The notes beneath the pieces are model-generated. The model saw nothing but the letters and a program-made list of their open reading frames with translations, was not told the DNA's origin and searched no databases. From Paracoccaceae bacterium (GTDB lineage: Bacteria; Pseudomonadota; Alphaproteobacteria; Rhodobacterales; Rhodobacteraceae): a stretch of 64,000 bases of DNA. The translations under genes were made by a program, and so were the position numbers. The DNA is taken from the NCBI GenBank assembly GCA_030148225.1, contig JASBTX010000033.1, forward strand, positions 124,001 to 188,000. Direction: 5' to 3'. Below, in pieces: positions 59,662 to 64,000 of the stretch (position 1 is its first letter; each line of letters begins with the position of its first letter).

Positions 59662-60459
59662 ATGAAATCGATTCTCGTCCATATCCATGACGATGCCGGA
59701 CAGAACGCGCGCCTTCAGGCGGCGCTCGACATGGCGCGCTACTACAGCGGACACCTGACCTGCCTGCAGGCCATGCCCTTCGCGGCCTATGCCGGCGAAC
59801 CCTTCACGGGCGCGATGATCGCCTACGAGGCCTACGCCGAAACAATGGAGGCGACGCGCACGCGCATCGAGGCGCAGCTCCAGAAGGAAGGCGTGCCTTG
59901 GGATTGGATCGATTCGCGCGGCAGCGGATCGGTCGCGGTGATGATGCACAGCCAGCTCACCGACCTCATCGTGCTGAGCCCGAGCGGCAAACTTACCGAT
60001 CCCGACGCGGCGCTGCCGATCGTCGGCGAAATCGCCACGAAAGTCCGCGCGCCGGTGCTCGCGGTTCGTGACGACCAGATCGGCTTCGATCCCTCGGGCG
60101 CCGCGCTCATCGCGTGGAACGGTTCGCCCGAGGCGGCGCAGGCCGTGCGCAACGCGATGAGCATGCTGAGCGTCGCGAAGGGCGTTCATATCGCCTGCAT
60201 CGAAGAGGATTTCGCGTCGCACATCCCGGCGCGAGAGGCGGCTTCCTACCTCTCCCGCTACGGGATCAAGGCCGATGTCCATGCCCGCGCGAAGGGCGGC
60301 AGCGTCGCGGATACGCTCTGCAGCATCGCCGCCGAGATCAGCGCCGGTTATCTGGTGATGGGCGCGTATGGCCGCTCGCGGTTCGCGGAGTTCATCCTGG
60401 GCGGCGTCACCCGCTCGCTGCTGGCGGACGCGCCGCTGCCGCTGGTGCTGTCGCACTGA
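59662..60459 (+). CDS. Universal stress protein, tandem UspA domains
   Basis: The 265-residue protein has two UspA-like halves. Each begins with a beta strand (MKSILVHIHDD near residue 1 and AALIAWNGSPEA near 147). The second ends with a Usp nucleotide-site motif, GAYGRSRFAEFILGGVTRSLL near 231-251 (G-x2-G-x9-G-x-S/T form). Such tandem proteins bind ATP and respond to stress. It follows gyrB by 89 bases and belongs to the Sphingomonadales-like part. Its 3' end overlaps the convergent small membrane-protein gene by 53 bases. Confidence 0.85.
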   Translation: MKSILVHIHDDAGQNARLQAALDMARYYSGHLTCLQAMPFAAYAGEPFTGAMIAYEAYAETMEATRTRIEAQLQKEGVPWDWIDSRGSGSVAVMMHSQLTDLIVLSPSGKLTDPDAALPIVGEIATKVRAPVLAVRDDQIGFDPSGAALIAWNGSPEAAQAVRNAMSMLSVAKGVHIACIEEDFASHIPAREAASYLSRYGIKADVHARAKGGSVADTLCSIAAEISAGYLVMGAYGRSRFAEFILGGVTRSLLADAPLPLVLSH

Positions 60460-60700
60460 CGGGCGACACCTTGCGGATCAGGTAGCGGTAGACGCCGACG
60501 ACATTGATGACGAAGAGCACGGCGTTCTGCGTTGAGAGCGCCGCCTCCTCGTCGAGCAGCCCGACTGTGATCCACGCCGCGCTCGACAGCAGGAACAAGA
60601 CGAACCCCCAGCCGGTGACACGCCGGCCGAGATCGGCGGCAACCGCGCACGCCGCAATCATGCCGCTGATCGACGCCGTCCATTTCACCACCTCGAGCAC
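60407..60700 (-). CDS. Small hypothetical membrane protein
   Basis: The 97-residue protein has three hydrophobic segments (about residues 7-22, 32-49 and 61-77) and an alanine- and proline-rich tail. The GTG start at 60700 has AGGAG upstream, which supports a real gene. The pattern is loosely like a SemiSWEET/PQ-loop-type half-transporter, but no diagnostic motif is seen, so I leave the function open. The last 53 bases run antisense to the end of the universal-stress gene. Confidence 0.55.
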   Translation of the reverse strand: MLEVVKWTASISGMIAACAVAADLGRRVTGWGFVLFLLSSAAWITVGLLDEEAALSTQNAVLFVINVVGVYRYLIRKVSPVSATAPAAAARPPAASG

Positions 60701-61012
60701 CGCGTTCTCCTTGCTTCCGAAGGTTCAAAGCCATGCCCAGCCGATATGTTCCGGCACCCACCCCGAATCTGTGATCTTTCGGCAACAGAAAGCGGGGATG
60801 CAGGACAGCAACACGGCTGCATCCGAAACGGGCGGTTGCAGCTTTGTGCGCTTCGTCCCAAGTTAGGTCTTTACGCGAGAAGACGCTCTCGGCAGGTTTC
60901 GCGCGTGCGTCCGGCTGTAGTTCCGGTTTTGCAGCCGTGATGGGGAAATTCGGAGACACTCCACGCTGACCCGGGGAGTTGGACCCGTACCCTGAGGGGC
61001 GCGGGTCCTTTT
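60701..61012 (+). ncRNA. Candidate plus-strand small RNA between a membrane-protein gene and glnD
   Basis: This 312-base gap has no gene on the minus strand after glnD, yet it contains a plus-strand intrinsic terminator at its right end. Hairpins on the plus strand include CTTTC...GAAAG near 60,776-60,792 and CGGCTG...CAGCCG near 60,911-60,936. No plus-strand gene leads into the terminator, so an untranslated RNA transcribed rightwards is plausible. I cannot match it to a named RNA family, and its 5' end is unknown. Confidence 0.35.
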
Positions 61013-61013
61013 T
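60981..61013 (+). terminator. Intrinsic terminator pointing right into the end of glnD
   Basis: The arms GGACCCG and CGGGTCC enclose a 14-base loop and are followed by TTTTT on the plus strand only. It cannot serve glnD, which runs the other way and would need a T-run on the left. Confidence 0.75.
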
Positions 61014-63748
61014 CAGGCGGCGGCCTTCGCCTCAATGTCGCCCGAGGCCACGGCCAGCAGCTTGCGCGTAATGCTCTTCAGCCGCTGTGCGTTCTCGATC
61101 TTGTCGCCGGTGAGATCGGTCACGTAGAAAACGTCGACCGCGCGCTCGCCGTAGGTGGCGATATGCGCCGAGCTGATCGAAAGCCGCGCATCGAACAATG
61201 TGCGCGTCAGCCCATAGAGCAGCGCCGGGCGATCGAGCGCATGCACTTCGATCACCGTGTAGCGGTTCGATGCCTTGTTGTCGGCAAGCACGTTCGGCTC
61301 GACCTTGAACACATCGGCACGGTGCCGCGTCAGCGGCCGCGCCGCCAGCCGCTCGGCAAGCTTCACCTGCCCCGAAGCCGCCTCAATGATCGTCGTCTTC
61401 AGCCGCTCGAGCGCGTGCGCCTCCTCGAGCGCGCGGCCCGCGGGCGTCTGCACGACGAGATTGTCGATCGCCATGCCGTCGCGCGTCGTATGGATGCGTG
61501 CATCGACGATGTTCGCGCCGCAGAGCGTGATGCCGCCCGCGATCCGGTAGAAGAGGCCGGGATGGTCGGGTGCGTAGACCGACACCTGCGTGGCGCCGAG
61601 CGCGTCGTCGCACGTCATCGCAACCGAAATCTCGTCTTTCGCCTCCGCGATCTGCCGCGCATTCGCGAGCAGCGAGCCGGCGGGCTCAGCGACCCAGTAG
61701 CTGTCGAAAAACCGCTTCGCATGGGTGTTGAAGACCCGGTCGCTCCAACCGAGCGCGGCCTTCAATTCGTCCTTCTTCGCGGCGATGCGCTCGGCGCGCC
61801 CGCGCTGCTGGTGACCAAGGCGCAGCATCTCCTCGGCGGCGACATACAGGTCGCGCATCAGCTGCGCTTTCCATTCCGTCCAGCGGCCGGGGCCGACCGC
61901 GCGGATATCGACAACGGTGAGGATCATCAGCAGCCGCAAGCGCTCCACGTCCTGCACAACCGCGACGAAATCCTGAATCGTCTTGAAATCCGAAAGGTCG
62001 CGGCGCGTCGCGGTTTCCGACATCAGCAGGTGATAGCGCACCAGCCACGAGACGGTTTCGGTCTCCGCCGGCGTAAGGCCAAGGCGCGGGCAGAGCGCCA
62101 GCGCGACATCGGCGCCGAGCAGACTGTGATCGCCGCCGCGCCCCTTGGCGATATCGTGCAGCAGCACCGCCGCGTAGATGACCCGGCGCGAGGCGATCTG
62201 GTGGATGATCACCGCGCTCGTCGGATGCTCCGCCGTCAGCTCGCCGTTCTCGATGCGCGCGAGCAGGCCGATGGCGCGGATCGTATGCTCATCGACCGTG
62301 TAGTGGTGATACATGTCGTATTGCATGCGCGCGACGACGCGGCCGAAATCGGGAACGAAGCGGCCGAAGACGCCGGCCTCGTTCATCCAGCGCAGCACCG
62401 TGTCGGGCGCGCGGCGGCTGGTGAGCACATCCATGAACAGCGTGTTCGCACGCGGATCGCGGCGGACCCGCGCGTCGATCAGCTTCGCATCCCGGCCCGC
62501 CTGCCGCATCGCCTGCGGATGGATTTCAAGTTCATGCTTTTCGGCAAGCGCGAACATTTCGAGAAGCCGCACGGGGTCCTTCGCGAAAAAGTCGTCACTC
62601 GGCACGCCGAGGCGGCCCCGCTGCACGGTGAAGCCGTTCAGCTTTTTGGGCGCTCGGCGCATGCTCGGCAGGCGGATGCGGCTTTCCGCATATGTCTCTT
62701 CAAGGTGCGAGAGGAACAGGCCGGTGAGATCGCCAACCTGCCGCGCGATAAGGAAATAATGGCGCATGAAGCGCTCGACGGCCGACATGCGCGCGCGGTC
62801 CTGATAATGAAGCCGCTGCGCAAGCTCGCGCTGCATGTCGAAGGTCAGCCGTTCCTCGCCGCGTTTCGCGATGTCGTGCAGGTTGATGCGCACCGCCCAC
62901 AGGAAATTCTCGGCCTTGTTGAACTGGCGGTATTCGCGCGGGGTCAGCAGGCCCTTGTCGACGAGATCAGCAGCGCGTTCCACGCGCAGCACGTACTTGC
63001 CGATCCAGAACAAGGTATGGAGATCGCGCAGCCCGCCCTTGCCTTCCTTGATGTTGGGCTCGACGACATAGCGGCTGTCGCCCATGCGTGTGTGGCGCGC
63101 GTCGCGCTCGGCGAGCTTGGCCTGCGTGAAGTCGCGTTCGGTGCCGGAGACGACATCCTTCAGGAACCGTGCGTTCGACTCGTCGTAAAGCGCCTCGTCG
63201 CCCCACACGTAGCGCGCCTCCAGCATCGCGGTGCGGATCGTCACATCCTCGCGCGACAGACGCACGACATCCGCGATCGAGCGCGTGGCGTGGCCGACCT
63301 TCAGCCCGAGATCCCACAGCGTGTAGAGCATCGTCTCGACGACCTGCTCGATCCAGCCCGTGGATTTCTGCGCGGTGAGGAACAGGATGTCGACATCCGA
63401 AAACGGCGCCATCTCGGCGCGGCCGTAGCCGCCGACCGCGCACACCGCGATGCGTTCGGCGGCGCTGGGGTTGCTTGCGGGGTAGAGCCGCTGCGTCGCG
63501 AAATCGAAAACGAGCCGCACCAGCTGGTCGGTGAGGAACGCGTAGCCGTTCGCAAGCTCCAGTCCCTTGTTGGGCGCTGCTTCCAGGCGCCGCTTGAGTT
63601 CGGTGCGCGCGTCCGCAAGCGCGATGCGAAGCACGCCAACGGCAGCGGCGCGGTCGGCGGGAATCGCAGCCAGAGCCTCGGCTATCTCGCGGCGATCGAT
63701 GATCGCGCGGCGGTCGGTAACGCGGTGAAAACGGTCGGTCATGCTCAT
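61013..63748 (-). CDS. glnD: [Protein-PII] uridylyltransferase / uridylyl-removing enzyme GlnD
   Basis: GlnD senses glutamine and adds or removes UMP from PII proteins. The 911-residue protein has all four domains. The nucleotidyltransferase site AVGGYGRAEMAPFSDVDILF lies near residues 108-127. Next come the GlnE-like helical region and the HD domain (YTVDEHTIRAIGLL and LLHDIAKGRGGDHS, near 480-545), then two ACT domains in the last 200 residues (VYAPDHPGLFYRIAGGI and HALDRPALLYGLTRTL). It follows mutS on the same strand with an 11-base gap. Sequence style is Sphingomonadales-like. Confidence 0.96.
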   Translation of the reverse strand: MSMTDRFHRVTDRRAIIDRREIAEALAAIPADRAAAVGVLRIALADARTELKRRLEAAPNKGLELANGYAFLTDQLVRLVFDFATQRLYPASNPSAAERIAVCAVGGYGRAEMAPFSDVDILFLTAQKSTGWIEQVVETMLYTLWDLGLKVGHATRSIADVVRLSREDVTIRTAMLEARYVWGDEALYDESNARFLKDVVSGTERDFTQAKLAERDARHTRMGDSRYVVEPNIKEGKGGLRDLHTLFWIGKYVLRVERAADLVDKGLLTPREYRQFNKAENFLWAVRINLHDIAKRGEERLTFDMQRELAQRLHYQDRARMSAVERFMRHYFLIARQVGDLTGLFLSHLEETYAESRIRLPSMRRAPKKLNGFTVQRGRLGVPSDDFFAKDPVRLLEMFALAEKHELEIHPQAMRQAGRDAKLIDARVRRDPRANTLFMDVLTSRRAPDTVLRWMNEAGVFGRFVPDFGRVVARMQYDMYHHYTVDEHTIRAIGLLARIENGELTAEHPTSAVIIHQIASRRVIYAAVLLHDIAKGRGGDHSLLGADVALALCPRLGLTPAETETVSWLVRYHLLMSETATRRDLSDFKTIQDFVAVVQDVERLRLLMILTVVDIRAVGPGRWTEWKAQLMRDLYVAAEEMLRLGHQQRGRAERIAAKKDELKAALGWSDRVFNTHAKRFFDSYWVAEPAGSLLANARQIAEAKDEISVAMTCDDALGATQVSVYAPDHPGLFYRIAGGITLCGANIVDARIHTTRDGMAIDNLVVQTPAGRALEEAHALERLKTTIIEAASGQVKLAERLAARPLTRHRADVFKVEPNVLADNKASNRYTVIEVHALDRPALLYGLTRTLFDARLSISSAHIATYGERAVDVFYVTDLTGDKIENAQRLKSITRKLLAVASGDIEAKAAA

Positions 63749-63759
63749 GATATCGCCCC

Positions 63760-64000
63760 TCAGCCCCCGTCTGCCAAGCGCTTGAGGTCGTAGAGCGCAT
63801 CGAGCGCGGCGCGCGGGCTCATCTCGTCGGGCCGGAGCGCGGCGAGTGCATCGCGCAGCGCATCGCTGGCCGGGGCGGACGGCGCGGCGGCGCTGAACAG
63901 CGGCAGGTCGCCGAGGCCCGCGGCAATGCCGCCAGTCTTCGCCTTGCCCTGCTCCAGCCGCGCGAGCACTTCGGACGCGCGGTGCGTCACGAGTTCGGGA
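63760..64000 (-). CDS. mutS: DNA mismatch repair protein MutS, C-terminal fragment cut by the window edge
   Basis: The visible 79 or so codons encode the MutS C-terminal end: [21 protein letters not shown] and the tetramerisation segment [16 protein letters not shown]. The gene continues beyond the right edge. It is diverged from the complete mutS at 11,474-14,122 and has the GC-rich style of the glnD region. A single genome normally has one MutS of this class, so this fragment is strong evidence that the right-hand 6.5 kb comes from another organism. Confidence 0.9.
   Translation of the reverse strand, partial: PELVTHRASEVLARLEQGKAKTGGIAAGLGDLPLFSAAAPSAPASDALRDALAALRPDEMSPRAALDALYDLKRLADGG

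Noticed and set aside
61163..63793. An 876-codon open frame on the plus strand opposite glnD
   Set aside because: It is an antisense shadow of glnD produced by high GC and codon bias; the sequence is rich in Arg, His and Ala with no domain.

Overview
The window reads as two pieces of DNA from different bacteria joined inside one gene. Positions 1 to about 57,450 look like a chromosome segment from a Rhodobacterales (roseobacter-type) alphaproteobacterium. The evidence is the gene order mnmE-mnmG-rsmG-parA-parB, the divergent regB/regA pair, the order ubiB-ubiE / mutM-echA-rpsT-(rhodanese)-dnaA, and Rhodobacterales-style protein sequences. Positions from about 57,450 to 64,000 look like a higher-GC Sphingomonadales-type chromosome: most of gyrB, a UspA-type protein, glnD and the 3' end of a second mutS. 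The switch falls in a highly conserved part of gyrB. Because the window holds two mutS genes of different lineages, I read the join as a probable assembly chimera and not as one genome. This is an inference; mapping reads across 57,420-57,600 would settle it.

Layout of the Rhodobacterales part. 1-6.8 kb: rho, then the tightly overlapped tRNA-modification and partition genes mnmE, mnmG, rsmG, parA and parB, with two perfect parS sites built into the first codons of mnmG and rsmG. 6.8-9.7 kb: a minus-strand overlapping set rph-rdgB-rid-hemW. 9.8-11.5 kb: hrcA-grpE heat-shock control. 11.5-18 kb: mutS, maeB, a PfkB sugar kinase and an exported MsrA. 18-25.5 kb: a sulfotransferase, an MFS transporter and an envelope glycan block of LpcC-like, GT25, GT4, GT4 and GT25 enzymes plus a methyltransferase; the GT4 and GT25 genes form nested paralogous pairs. 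25.6-31.8 kb: asd, a DNA methyltransferase fused to an Mrr-like nuclease domain with an AT-rich inserted target-recognition segment, carbonic anhydrase, a leucyl aminopeptidase/NlpC-P60 pair for peptide turnover, and thioredoxin. 31.9-40.3 kb: a minus-strand overlapping chain tsaE, AmgK-like kinase, MurU-like nucleotidyltransferase, addB, addA (cell-wall recycling and double-strand-break repair). 40.4-45.1 kb: a PAS-only protein, the RegB/RegA redox two-component pair, a 496-bp non-coding stretch with a composite array of dyads, and a membrane-anchored LytTR regulator. 45.2-49.5 kb: a LacI/GntR-type repressor with its own probable operator, a small-molecule phosphotransferase, and ubiB/ubiE. 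49.6-57.1 kb: mutM, echA, rpsT, rhodanese, dnaA, dnaN, recF, a glyoxalase-fold protein and a LysE-type exporter, leading into gyrB.

The genes are packed closely. Many neighbours overlap by 4 or 8 bases, which suggests translational coupling. Convergent pairs also touch or overlap (parB/hemW, grpE/mutS, pfkB/msrA, phosphotransferase/ubiB). I saw no tRNA or rRNA genes, CRISPR arrays, insertion sequences or prophage. The most interesting loci biologically are the methyltransferase-nuclease fusion at 26,779-28,407 with its mosaic specificity region and upstream palindrome, the dyad array at 43,823-43,892, and the nested glycosyltransferase pairs at 21.9-25.5 kb.
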